Shown: positions 1 to 6,339 of the stretch, in pieces | How the letters are laid out: each line of letters begins with the position of its first letter | Numbering within the stretch: the stretch's first letter is position 1 | Translations under genes and position numbers: made by a program | Assembly (NCBI GenBank): GCA_910577605.1 | Contig: CAJTON010000039.1 | Location: 1-8,659, forward strand | Direction: 5' to 3' | Source of the DNA: an uncultured Butyrivibrio sp. | Lineage (GTDB): Bacteria > Bacillota > Clostridia > Lachnospirales > Lachnospiraceae | DNA length: 8,659 bases | The notes under the pieces: generated by a model | What the model saw: only the letters and a program-made list of their open reading frames with translations | What the model was told of the DNA's origin: nothing | Databases searched by the model: none

Positions 1-936
1 GGGGTCCGTAAGGTCGTCGGCGGGGACATAGACCGCCTGGACCGAGGTGATGGAGCCCTTCTTGGTGGAGGTGATGCGCTCCTGCAAAGCGCCCATTTCC
101 GTCTGCAGCGTGGGCTGATAACCTACCGCCGAAGGCATACGTCCGAGAAGCGCGGACACCTCCGATCCTGCCTGTGTGAATCTGAAAATATTGTCGATGA
201 AAAGCAGCACGTCCTTACCGCCCTCGTCACGGAAATACTCAGCCATTGTGAGTCCTGTAAGACCGACTCTCATTCTCGCTCCCGGCGGCTCGTTCATCTG
301 TCCGAATACCATCGTAGTCTTATTGATAACGCCGGATTCCTGCATCTCGTGATAGAGATCGTTGCCCTCACGGGTACGCTCTCCTACTCCGGTAAATACC
401 GAATATCCGCCGTGCTCGGTCGCAATATTGCGGATAAGCTCCTGAATAAGCACTGTCTTTCCTACTCCCGCGCCTCCGAAAAGTCCTATCTTACCGCCCT
501 TCTGATAAGGACAAAGAAGGTCAACGACCTTAATTCCCGTCTCAAGAATTTCGGTGGATGTGGACTGCTCCTCAAACGTAGGGGCTTTTCTGTGTATCGG
601 CATATACTTTTCGGCTTCGGGCGCCGGCTTATTGTCTATAGGCTCTCCCAAAACATTGAAAATTCGTCCTAAGGTATTTTCTCCGACCGGCACTGATATA
701 GGCGCTCCGGATGCCTCCGCGTCCATTCCTCTTACAAGTCCGTCCGTGGGACCCATGGCTATACATCTTACCGTATCGTCACCAAGATGCTGCGCGACCT
801 CGGCAACCAGCTTTTCGCCGCTGCTTCTGTTTATCGTTATCGCGGTATTGATTTCCGGAAGAGCGCCTTCCGTAAATTTAATATCGAGTACGGCGCCGAC
901 GATCTGAGTGATTTTACCAATATTCTTTCCAGCCAT
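1..936 (-). CDS. atpD: ATP synthase F1 subunit beta (partial, C-terminus beyond window)
   Basis: Catalytic subunit of F1, which makes or hydrolyses ATP at the alpha/beta interfaces on the cytoplasmic side of the membrane. The first 312 codons are present; the frame runs off position 1, so about a third of a usual 460-470-residue beta chain is missing. Residues 1-80 form the N-terminal beta-barrel. The nucleotide-binding domain shows the P-loop GGAGVGKT (154-161), the GERTREGND segment (185-193) with the catalytic Glu at about 190, and the Walker B stretch DVLLFIDNIFRF (242-253) with Asp248. The start is ATG at 936, preceded by the Shine-Dalgarno GAAGGAG (944-950) seven bases upstream. It lies 52 nt after atpG, a wider gap than most in this operon, and that gap holds a small GC hairpin. 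Nothing visible is degenerate. The family assignment is certain; the truncation is only the window edge. Confidence 0.98.
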   Translation of the reverse strand, partial: MAGKNIGKITQIVGAVLDIKFTEGALPEINTAITINRSSGEKLVAEVAQHLGDDTVRCIAMGPTDGLVRGMDAEASGAPISVPVGENTLGRIFNVLGEPIDNKPAPEAEKYMPIHRKAPTFEEQSTSTEILETGIKVVDLLCPYQKGGKIGLFGGAGVGKTVLIQELIRNIATEHGGYSVFTGVGERTREGNDLYHEMQESGVINKTTMVFGQMNEPPGARMRVGLTGLTMAEYFRDEGGKDVLLFIDNIFRFTQAGSEVSALLGRMPSAVGYQPTLQTEMGALQERITSTKKGSITSVQAVYVPADDLTDP

Positions 937-956
937 TTTCTCACTCCTTCTATTAC

Positions 957-972
957 GCCCGGCATACCGGGC
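957..972 (-). promoter_or_regulatory. Small GC-rich hairpin between atpG and atpD
   Basis: A perfect 6-bp inverted repeat (GCCCGG / CCGGGC) with a 4-nt loop sits in the 52-nt gap between the atpG stop and the atpD start. On the transcribed strand it is not followed by a U-tract, so it does not look like an intrinsic terminator. It lies just upstream of the atpD ribosome binding site without covering it. By analogy with intercistronic stem-loops in other operons it could affect mRNA processing or stability, or translation of beta. That role is inference. Confidence 0.45.
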
Positions 973-988
973 TTATTCTTCTCCGAAG

Positions 989-1855
989 CTACGATATAGC
1001 GTTGGCTCCGGCAATAATTTCTGTTAATTCCTGCGTAATGGAACCCTGACGGGCTCTGTTATACATAAGTGACAGATCACTGATAATTTCTTCGGCATTG
1101 CTTGTCGCGTTATCCATGGCGGTCATACGGGCGCCGTTCTCACTGGCAACCGCCTCCATAAGCGCGCCGTAAATAAGGCTGTTGATATATTTCGGAATAA
1201 TAATATCAAGCGCCTCTTCCTCCTCCGGCTCGTACGAAACCATTGTCCGGCGTTCTTCGGAGTCCTCCTGTCCGCCCGCTATATCCTCATGCGACATCGG
1301 CAGCAGCTTGACAAACTTAGGCACATGTACCACTGTGTTTTTAAAGCTTGTGTACGCCAGATATATCTCGCTTACCCTGCCCTGCTCAAACGCTTCAAGA
1401 ACCGTCCTGCCGATCTCCATAGCGTCGGAAAACATCGGCTCGTTTATCACCTCGGAAAAGTCCGCGGCGATCTCATATCCCTTGCGGCTCAGAAAATCCC
1501 TGCCCTTTGTTCCGACGGCATATACTGCCGCCTCTCCGGGCGTGATTCCGCTCGATGTAACGAGCTTGGTTATATTGGAATTATAACCTCCCGCCAGTCC
1601 TCTGTTCGCCGTGATAACAATGACTGCCTTTTTGCCGGTCTCGCCCGCCTTGAGATAACGGTGCTCAATATTTCCGCTTCTCGCAAGCATCGTCGAAACC
1701 GTATTGTACATAGCGTCAAAATAAGGTCTCGCACTCTCGGCTTTTCCTCTTGCCTTCTGAAGCTTTACGGTTGACACAAGCTTCATTGCCTTTGTAATCT
1801 GCCCGGTGCTCTGAATACTTTCCTTGCGCCTTTTTATGTCCTTCATTGAAGCCAT
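989..1855 (-). CDS. atpG: ATP synthase F1 subunit gamma
   Basis: Central rotor shaft of F1; it turns inside the alpha3beta3 ring and couples Fo rotation to catalysis. The 288-residue product is the usual length. The N-terminal helix (MASMKDIKRR, then QITKAMKLVSTVKLQKA at 19-35) and the C-terminal helix (GARMTAMDNATSNA at 241-254, then NRARQGSITQELTEI at 266-280) are the two strongly conserved segments that form the coiled-coil shaft. The middle has the expected alpha/beta domain (KKAVIVITANRGLAGGYN, 75-92) and an acidic insertion near 195-215 (EDSEERR, EPEEEEA). The start is ATG at 1855, with GAGGTG (1865-1870) nine bases upstream. It begins 28 nt after the atpA stop, in the standard alpha-gamma-beta order. 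Nothing is odd. Confidence 0.97.
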   Translation of the reverse strand: MASMKDIKRRKESIQSTGQITKAMKLVSTVKLQKARGKAESARPYFDAMYNTVSTMLARSGNIEHRYLKAGETGKKAVIVITANRGLAGGYNSNITKLVTSSGITPGEAAVYAVGTKGRDFLSRKGYEIAADFSEVINEPMFSDAMEIGRTVLEAFEQGRVSEIYLAYTSFKNTVVHVPKFVKLLPMSHEDIAGGQEDSEERRTMVSYEPEEEEALDIIIPKYINSLIYGALMEAVASENGARMTAMDNATSNAEEIISDLSLMYNRARQGSITQELTEIIAGANAIS

Positions 1856-1883
1856 AAGTCATTTCACCTCTTTGCAGTCAATG

Positions 1884-3389
1884 CTACCTGAACTGTTGCT
1901 TAAATTCGGTTATCGCCTTAACAAGATCCGCCTCGTTCTCTTCGTCAAGCTGCTTCGTAGCCTTTATCTTCTCAGGAATCTCCGCATACTTGGTGTCGAT
2001 GAACGCAAAAAGCTCTTTCTCAAAATCCGCGATCCTGTCAACCTCAATATCTATAAGGTATTTCTTGGTCGCCGCGTAAATTATAATAACCTGATATTCA
2101 ACCGGCATCGGCTTGTACTGGGGCTGTTTAAGTATTTCCCTGATACGCTCGCCCTGAGCCAGCGTTTCTTTGGTGTCCGCGTCAAGCTCGGAACCGAACT
2201 GCGAGAACGCCGCAAGCTCCCTGTACTGAGCAAGCTCCGTACGGATGGGCGCCGAGATCTTCTTGATCGCCTTTATCTGCGCCGCGCCGCCTACTCGGGA
2301 TACCGAAAGTCCGGCGTTGATAGCGGGTCTGAAGCCCGAATTGAACATTTCCGTCTCAAGATAGATCTGACCGTCCGTAATGGATATTACGTTGGTAGGG
2401 ATGTAAGCCGACACGTCGCCCGCCTGCGTTTCGATTATCGGAAGCGCGGTAAGCGAACCTCCTCCAAGTTCTTCGGAAAGCCTCGCTGCTCTCTCAAGAA
2501 GTCTTGAATGAAGATAAAATACGTCGCCCGGATAAGCCTCACGTCCCGGCGGCCTTTTAAGAAGCAGAGAAAGTGTACGGTACGCGGCGGCATGTTTGCT
2601 CAGATCGTCGTAAACGACAAGCACATCCTCGCCTCTTTCCATCCACTCCTCGCCGATGGCGCATCCCGAATACGGGGCTATATACTGTAAGGGCGCAAGC
2701 TCGCTCGCCGTGGACGCAACTATCGTTGTGTAATCCATCGCGCCGTACTCCGTGAGCGTCTGTACTATATTCGCGACCGTTGAAGACTTCTGTCCTATCG
2801 CGACGTATATGCAGTGTACTCCCTGTCCCTTCTGGTTGATTATCGTATCTATCGCGATCGCCGTCTTACCGGTCTGTCTGTCTCCGATAATAAGCTCACG
2901 CTGTCCTCTTCCGATAGGGATCATGGCGTCGATTGCCTTAATACCCGTCTGAAGAGGAGTATCAACTGATTTTCTGGAAATAACGCCGGAGGCAACTCTC
3001 TCTATCTGTCGGTATTTATCAGTAACAATGGGTCCCTTCCCGTCTATGGGCTGTCCGAGGGAATTTACAACACGTCCCGTAAGCGCATCGCCTACCGGAA
3101 CCTCAACAACGCGCCCCGTAGTTTTTACGGTATCTCCCTCGTTGATATTCTTTGAATCACCGAGCAGAACCGCGCCTACGTTATCTTCCTCAAGGTTAAG
3201 CACCATGCCGAAAACATCGCCGGGGAACTCCAAAAGCTCTCCCTGCATCGCCTTTTCAAGACCATGAATTCGCGCAATACCGTCCGCCACCTGAATGACC
3301 GTTCCCACATCAGACACATCCAGTTCTGTCTTATATCTCATAATCTGCTCTTTAATAACCGAGCTGATCTCTTCCGGTCTTAAATTCAT
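1884..3389 (-). CDS. atpA: ATP synthase F1 subunit alpha
   Basis: Non-catalytic nucleotide-binding subunit alternating with beta in the F1 ring. The 501 residues match the family length. Residues 1-25 (MNLRPEEISSVIKEQI) are the N-terminal helix that contacts delta. A beta-barrel follows to about residue 95, then the P-loop GDRQTGKT (169-176) and the Walker B-like strand DVLVVYDDLSKHA (255-267). The conserved SVSRVGG (362-368) carries the arginine finger, Arg365, that reaches the catalytic site of beta. The C-terminal helical domain contains QYRELAAFSQFGSELD (388-403). The start is ATG at 3389; the best ribosome binding site, AAGAAGGTG, lies rather far upstream (about ten bases). It follows atpH by 33 nt. 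No missing residues or frame problems are seen. Confidence 0.98.
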   Translation of the reverse strand: MNLRPEEISSVIKEQIMRYKTELDVSDVGTVIQVADGIARIHGLEKAMQGELLEFPGDVFGMVLNLEEDNVGAVLLGDSKNINEGDTVKTTGRVVEVPVGDALTGRVVNSLGQPIDGKGPIVTDKYRQIERVASGVISRKSVDTPLQTGIKAIDAMIPIGRGQRELIIGDRQTGKTAIAIDTIINQKGQGVHCIYVAIGQKSSTVANIVQTLTEYGAMDYTTIVASTASELAPLQYIAPYSGCAIGEEWMERGEDVLVVYDDLSKHAAAYRTLSLLLKRPPGREAYPGDVFYLHSRLLERAARLSEELGGGSLTALPIIETQAGDVSAYIPTNVISITDGQIYLETEMFNSGFRPAINAGLSVSRVGGAAQIKAIKKISAPIRTELAQYRELAAFSQFGSELDADTKETLAQGERIREILKQPQYKPMPVEYQVIIIYAATKKYLIDIEVDRIADFEKELFAFIDTKYAEIPEKIKATKQLDEENEADLVKAITEFKQQFR

Positions 3390-3422
3390 AGGGCTTTAGC
3401 ACCTTCTTTCTATGATTATTCA

Positions 3423-3968
3423 CTACACATCAAGACTGTAAAGCTCACGCGATAAAGCGTCGAGCCTGTGCTTGATGCTGCTGTCCACTACCCTGTCGCC
3501 GATCCTTATTACCATTCCGCCGATAAGGCTTTCATCAACAGCATATTTCATTTCAAATTCTTTGTAACCCGTCGTCTGCAAAAGCCTGTTCTTAACCTTT
3601 GTTTTCATCGCTTCCGACAACTCCATGGGAGTCGTGACAAACGCGGTTCCGATTTTCTTATATTCCCTTACCCTGTCAAGGAAATATTCAAAAATATCGG
3701 TGATGTATCTGCTCCGGTCCTTTGTGACGATCGCGACAAGAAATCCCGTCATCTCGTTTGACACAAATTTGCCGAAAATATTGTCGATTATAGAAATTTT
3801 ATCTTCTTTAACAATCTTAGGGTGATTGAGCAGCTCCTCAAGTTCTTCATTATCCCTGAAAGCCTGCAAAACAGCTTCCGCCTCCTCATAGAACGCGTCA
3901 ACGCGGTCCTGTCCGGCGGCAACGTCGAAAAGCGCATCACCATAAGTCGCCGACACTAGCTTTGCCAT
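3423..3968 (-). CDS. atpH: ATP synthase F1 subunit delta (OSCP family)
   Basis: Peripheral-stalk subunit that joins the top of the alpha3beta3 head to the b subunits. The 181-residue product has the OSCP architecture: an N-terminal six-helix domain (about 1-105, beginning MAKLVSATYGDALFDVA) and a C-terminal domain with the family signature VDESLIGGMVIRIGDRVVD (144-162). The start is ATG at 3968. It overlaps the end of atpF by 13 nt, and its ribosome binding site (GGGTGAT, about six bases upstream) lies inside the atpF coding sequence. This suggests translational coupling of b and delta, which are needed together in the stalk. Coupling is inferred from the overlap. Confidence 0.96.
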   Translation of the reverse strand: MAKLVSATYGDALFDVAAGQDRVDAFYEEAEAVLQAFRDNEELEELLNHPKIVKEDKISIIDNIFGKFVSNEMTGFLVAIVTKDRSRYITDIFEYFLDRVREYKKIGTAFVTTPMELSEAMKTKVKNRLLQTTGYKEFEMKYAVDESLIGGMVIRIGDRVVDSSIKHRLDALSRELYSLDV

Positions 3969-4510
3969 ACGTTATCACCCATTTCATTCAATGTTTCGTC
4001 AACAAGAGATTCCTGCACCTGAGTATCTATTGAAGCCGACACCACCTTGCCTGCCATTGCAGCGGCAACGGCGATCATCTCCTTCTTCATGTCGTCCGCG
4101 GCGCGTTTCTTCTCAAGCTCGATCTCGGCGTTTGCCCTCTCAATGATCCTGCCTGCCTCGCTCCTTGCCTCGTCGACTATCTGTTCCTCTCTGGCAAGAG
4201 CTTTTTTGCGCGCTTCTCCGAGAATTGCGTCAGCCTCTTTGTCCGCATCCCTGAGTTTGGCGTCGTACTCATTCTTGAGCGCAGCCGCCTCTTCCTTATC
4301 CTTCTTGGCGTTGGCAATATCCGCGTCAATAGCGTCCTTTCTCTTTTTGAGAAGTTCCCTCACCGGATTAAAAAGGAAAAAAGAAGCCAACAAAAACAAT
4401 ATGAAAATGTTGATTGCAAGAATTACGGCATCATGTATAAGCTGCGCATCCAGATTGAATATTCTCTGCATTTCCTCCGCAGCCTCGGTTACGACTTCCG
4501 TCGTTGGCAT
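3956..4510 (-). CDS. atpF: ATP synthase Fo subunit b
   Basis: Peripheral-stalk subunit, normally two copies, anchoring F1 to the membrane. The 184 residues contain an N-terminal leader (1-25), one transmembrane helix at about 28-48 (AVILAINIFILFLLASFFLF), then the conserved NPVRELLKKRKDAI (48-61). A long, charged, Ala/Glu/Lys-rich helix follows (60-150) and would form the parallel coiled coil. The C-terminus has the family-typical AAAMAGKVVSASID (148-161), which contacts delta. The start ATG at 4510 is chosen over the internal Met14 because a very strong Shine-Dalgarno, GGAAGGAGG (4518-4526), lies seven bases upstream. It begins 35 nt after atpE and overlaps atpH at its end. Confidence 0.96.
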   Translation of the reverse strand: MPTTEVVTEAAEEMQRIFNLDAQLIHDAVILAINIFILFLLASFFLFNPVRELLKKRKDAIDADIANAKKDKEEAAALKNEYDAKLRDADKEADAILGEARKKALAREEQIVDEARSEAGRIIERANAEIELEKKRAADDMKKEMIAVAAAMAGKVVSASIDTQVQESLVDETLNEMGDNVWQS

Positions 4511-4545
4511 ATTCCCGCCTCCTTCCGTTATTATCCGCGCTTATT

Positions 4546-4812
4546 TTAGAGCTTACCGATAAGCGGGTTAGCGAATAACAGAATGATGGCTACGGCGAAG
4601 CCGTACAAACCTGTCGTTTCGGCTACGGCCTGTCCGAGAAGCATGGTTGAAGTGATATCGGATTTAGCTCCGGGGTTGCGTCCTACCGCTGCCGCAGCGT
4701 GACCTGCCGCGATTCCCTGACCGATACCGGGACCTACACCTGCGATCATCGCAAGTCCTGCGCCTATTGCCGAACATGCTAAAATTAAAGCTCTGCTTGT
4801 TATTTCTACCAT
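4546..4812 (-). CDS. atpE: ATP synthase Fo subunit c, with a Na+-type ion-binding site
   Basis: Proteolipid that forms the rotating ring of Fo; each copy carries one ion. The 88-residue hairpin has helix 1 (about 6-40, with the glycine-rich GVGPGIGQGIAAG at 25-37), the polar loop GRNPGA (44-49) and helix 2 (about 53-84). The ion-carrying acid is Glu65. Residues Gln32, Val63, Glu65, Thr67 and Tyr70 coincide exactly, in the same numbering, with the Na+-coordinating set described for the Ilyobacter tartaricus c ring; Ser66 is replaced here by Thr66, which also has a hydroxyl. I therefore infer Na+ rather than H+ coupling. The start is ATG at 4812 with TAGGAGGA (4821-4828) eight bases upstream, a near-ideal ribosome binding site that fits the need for many copies per complex. 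Confidence 0.97.
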   Translation of the reverse strand: MVEITSRALILACSAIGAGLAMIAGVGPGIGQGIAAGHAAAAVGRNPGAKSDITSTMLLGQAVAETTGLYGFAVAIILLFANPLIGKL

Positions 4813-4820
4813 TTTTATTT

Positions 4821-4828
4821 TCCTCCTA
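4821..4828 (-). promoter_or_regulatory. Very strong ribosome binding site of atpE
   Basis: TAGGAGGA on the minus strand, eight bases before the atpE ATG and in an A/T-rich, likely unstructured context. It is a near-complete match to the 16S anti-Shine-Dalgarno sequence. That suits the multi-copy c subunit, although the quantitative effect is inferred. Confidence 0.8.
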
Positions 4829-4836
4829 AAAATTAA

Positions 4837-5571
4837 TCAGTCGTCTGCTATTTTGTCATTAATATAGACCATAGTCAACATACAGAAAACGTATGTCTGG
4901 ATCGCTCCCGAAAAAATGTCGCAGTACACATGTATCACCGCCGGAATGCCGATGGTGACGGCTGTGGGAAGCAGTCCGTAAATCAGCCCCATAAGAATAG
5001 TACCGGACATTATATTGCCGAAAAGACGCAATGATAACGAAAGCGGCACCGCAACTTCCCCGATTATATTTATCGGAAAAAGTATGGGGGTCGGTTTAAA
5101 GAGATTGGTGATATGCTGCATTTTCCTTGCCCTCATGCCGTTGATCTGAATAAGCATGAAAGTAATAATACCTAACGGCAGCGTTACTCCGTAATCCGCG
5201 GTGGGCGGTCTCAGCCCGAACAAGCCCGATATATTGCAAACAAGAATAAACATGAACACCGTGCATATCCAGTTGCGGAATCGCTTGCTGTTTTTACCCA
5301 TAATACCCGAGACCATATTGTCGATTGCCGAAACCGCCATTTCCAGAATATTCTGCAAGCCCCCCGGCCTTGCAGTAGGATCGGCGTGAACAATCTTGTG
5401 ATGACCTACAATCATCAAAATGACCAATACTAGCGTGACAATTAATAATCCAACATGCGTGGTGGTAATCCACAGTTCCTGTCCAAACAGTCTATACTTG
5501 AAAAGTCCTTTGATATAGAAATCAACGTCCTTGGCAAGTATCATGCCGGAAAGATATCCCGTCACATTCAT
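4837..5571 (-). CDS. atpB: ATP synthase Fo subunit a
   Basis: Membrane stator subunit that holds the ion half-channels beside the c ring. Starting at ATG 5571 the product is 244 residues. Hydrophobic helices lie near 37-56, 102-120, 128-144, 163-200 and 205-238. The essential stator arginine is in SLRLFGNIMSGT (residues 180-191; Arg182), and the last helix carries the conserved Gln225 in GAIQTYVFCMLTMVYI. The start is uncertain. A GTG sits directly before the ATG, at 5574. The Shine-Dalgarno match AAGAAGGTGAT (5570-5580) is too close to ATG 5571 but well placed for a GTG at 5565, three residues shorter. The gene begins only 8 nt after atpI and ends 24 nt before atpE. Family identity is certain. 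Confidence 0.96.
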   Translation of the reverse strand: MNVTGYLSGMILAKDVDFYIKGLFKYRLFGQELWITTTHVGLLIVTLVLVILMIVGHHKIVHADPTARPGGLQNILEMAVSAIDNMVSGIMGKNSKRFRNWICTVFMFILVCNISGLFGLRPPTADYGVTLPLGIITFMLIQINGMRARKMQHITNLFKPTPILFPINIIGEVAVPLSLSLRLFGNIMSGTILMGLIYGLLPTAVTIGIPAVIHVYCDIFSGAIQTYVFCMLTMVYINDKIADD

Positions 5572-5580
5572 CACCTTCTT
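5570..5580 (-). promoter_or_regulatory. Ribosome binding site of atpB (bears on the start codon)
   Basis: AAGAAGGTGAT matches 10 of 11 bases of the full anti-Shine-Dalgarno complement. It overlaps the atpI stop at one end and the candidate ATG (5571) at the other. With conventional spacing (about eight bases after GAAGG) it would serve a GTG start at 5565, not the ATG. The atpB start is therefore 5571 or 5565; both give essentially the same protein. Confidence 0.5.
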
Positions 5581-5957
5581 TATTCTTTATTTTGTTTTGA
5601 AAAAATTTTTATAAATAACGGCTGAAGATAAGCCGATATTTTCAGACTGAAAAGTCCGACAAAAATCATGACTATATTGAGCCATCCCGTAAACCCGAAC
5701 AAAAGCAACACACCCGCCACACAAGCGAGCCTTCCTACGGAATGCCACGCCATATATGACTTTTGCTTTGCTTTCATATACATCATTTTATTCAGGGTAT
5801 ACTGCATACTGACCGCCATAGCAGACGCCATGAGGGCTCCAAGTAAAAGCCCGAGTTCGCATTTTAGTTTGTCGTGAGTAAAAACCAGCACCGGAACCGA
5901 CACAACCGCGGAATAGATCGCGATTCCAAGAATCAGTGTCTTCAGCGTCCGGATCAT
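5580..5957 (-). CDS. atpI: ATP synthase accessory protein I (AtpI-like, ATP-synt_I family)
   Basis: Small membrane protein, 125 residues from the chosen start, with four predicted helices near 7-27, 33-53, 72-89 and 92-112 and a basic C-terminal tail (FIKIFSKQNKE). Size, topology and position immediately before atpB match the AtpI/ATP-synt_I family. Members are reported to assist c-ring assembly, and in Bacillus relatives have been linked to Mg2+/Ca2+ supply. Sequence conservation in this family is low, so position weighs heavily. The frame is open back to 6092, but that extension overlaps atpZ and has no membrane character. ATG 5957 is preferred because AAGGA (5965-5969) lies seven bases upstream. 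ATG 5972 is the alternative (130 residues, overlapping atpZ by 11 nt) and lacks a well-spaced ribosome binding site. Confidence 0.85.
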   Translation of the reverse strand: MIRTLKTLILGIAIYSAVVSVPVLVFTHDKLKCELGLLLGALMASAMAVSMQYTLNKMMYMKAKQKSYMAWHSVGRLACVAGVLLLFGFTGWLNIVMIFVGLFSLKISAYLQPLFIKIFSKQNKE

Positions 5958-5961
5958 TTCT

Positions 5962-6252
5962 TTATCCTTCATCGTCCCCGTCATCCTCATCCGATCGTTC
6001 TCCGGTTCCGGAAACGGCTCCGCCGCCTTCCTCCCGGCTGTCAGTCTTCGCGGCGGACATCGCAAGCCTGTAAGCGTTGCGTCCTCCGGCAAGCATTCCG
6101 AGAAACATCAGAGGTATCACCCAGTAAGTCCCGAATCTCCTGTCTATCAGAACCCCCAAGGCAACACAAAGCGCAGTGGGTACCATGACATGAAGCCCAA
6201 GCTGCGTAATTAAGGCAAACGATCTGAAAACACTTTTTTTGCCGCTATCCAT
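5962..6252 (-). CDS. atpZ: AtpZ-like small membrane protein (AtpZ/AtpI family)
   Basis: First gene of the ATP synthase operon, 96 residues. It has two predicted transmembrane helices, about 16-36 and 42-58, separated by the short charged turn DRRFGTYW. The second ends in GMLAGGRNAYRL (52-63), the typical AtpZ pattern. AtpZ is a stalk-less accessory of F1Fo operons in Firmicutes; with AtpI it has been implicated in ATP synthase assembly and divalent cation supply in alkaliphilic Bacillus. Residues 70-96 are unusual: a hydrophilic tail rich in Asp, Glu and Gly (11 acidic residues of 27) that is not part of the two-helix core. The start is ATG at 6252 with GGGAGGT (6259-6265) six bases upstream. 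A likely sigma-A promoter lies about 45 nt upstream. atpI follows after 4 nt, and its ribosome binding site is inside the last codons of atpZ. Confidence 0.85.
   Translation of the reverse strand: MDSGKKSVFRSFALITQLGLHVMVPTALCVALGVLIDRRFGTYWVIPLMFLGMLAGGRNAYRLAMSAAKTDSREEGGGAVSGTGERSDEDDGDDEG
5965..5969 (-). promoter_or_regulatory. Ribosome binding site selecting the atpI start at 5957
   Basis: AAGGA, seven bases upstream of ATG 5957, is formed by the last two sense codons of atpZ. Its spacing favours 5957 over the upstream in-frame ATGs at 5972, 5984 and 5990. The layout implies that translation of atpZ and atpI is coupled. Confidence 0.6.
6030..6044. repeat. 15-bp direct repeat, copy 1 (inside atpZ)
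   Basis: The 15-mer CCTCCCGGCTGTCAG occurs here and again at 6260-6274. This copy encodes part of the acidic AtpZ tail (around Asp71-Glu74). Exact 15-bp repeats are not expected often in 8.7 kb, but a single pair may be chance. Confidence 0.4.
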
Positions 6253-6259
6253 TAAAAGA

Positions 6260-6274
6260 CCTCCCGGCTGTCAG
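6260..6274. repeat. 15-bp direct repeat, copy 2 (atpZ leader and ribosome binding site)
   Basis: Second copy of CCTCCCGGCTGTCAG. On the transcribed strand it contains most of the atpZ Shine-Dalgarno sequence. See 6030-6044 for the partner. Confidence 0.4.
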
Positions 6275-6298
6275 ACTGATTCGCTTTTCATGTTAGAA

Positions 6299-6327
6299 AG
6301 TATAACCTATTTTTTTCCAAAAGGCAA
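6299..6327 (-). promoter_or_regulatory. Predicted sigma-A promoter of the ATP synthase operon
   Basis: On the minus strand, -35 TTGCCT (6322-6327; 4 of 6 consensus) and -10 TATACT (6299-6304; 5 of 6 consensus) are separated by exactly 17 bp. The spacer is A-rich. Transcription would start near 6292, giving a leader of about 40 nt before atpZ. The site lies wholly within the 87-nt gap after rpiB. I see no clear rho-independent terminator in that gap, so read-through from rpiB may add to this promoter. Confidence 0.65.
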
Positions 6328-6339
6328 TAAGATTTTATC

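Noticed and set aside
957..972. Intrinsic terminator between atpG and atpD
   Set aside because: The stem is only 6 bp and no run of U follows on the transcribed strand. Termination inside the F1 genes would also leave beta unexpressed.
1824..2507. Long plus-strand open frame of 227 codons, opposite atpA
   Set aside because: It lies antisense to the strongly conserved alpha subunit, has no recognisable domain and is basic and low in complexity. It is a shadow of the alpha codons. The same applies to all other plus-strand frames in the window.
5958..6092. N-terminal extension of the atpI frame back to 6092
   Set aside because: The added residues are Arg/Pro/Glu-rich with no membrane character, overlap atpZ in another frame, and have no ribosome binding site. 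The ATG at 5957 has AAGGA at ideal spacing.
6305..6339. Rho-independent terminator after rpiB
   Set aside because: Only A/T-rich sequence with a 4-bp ATAA/TTAT pairing and a CCTTTTGG palindrome is present; there is no stable stem followed by a U-tract.
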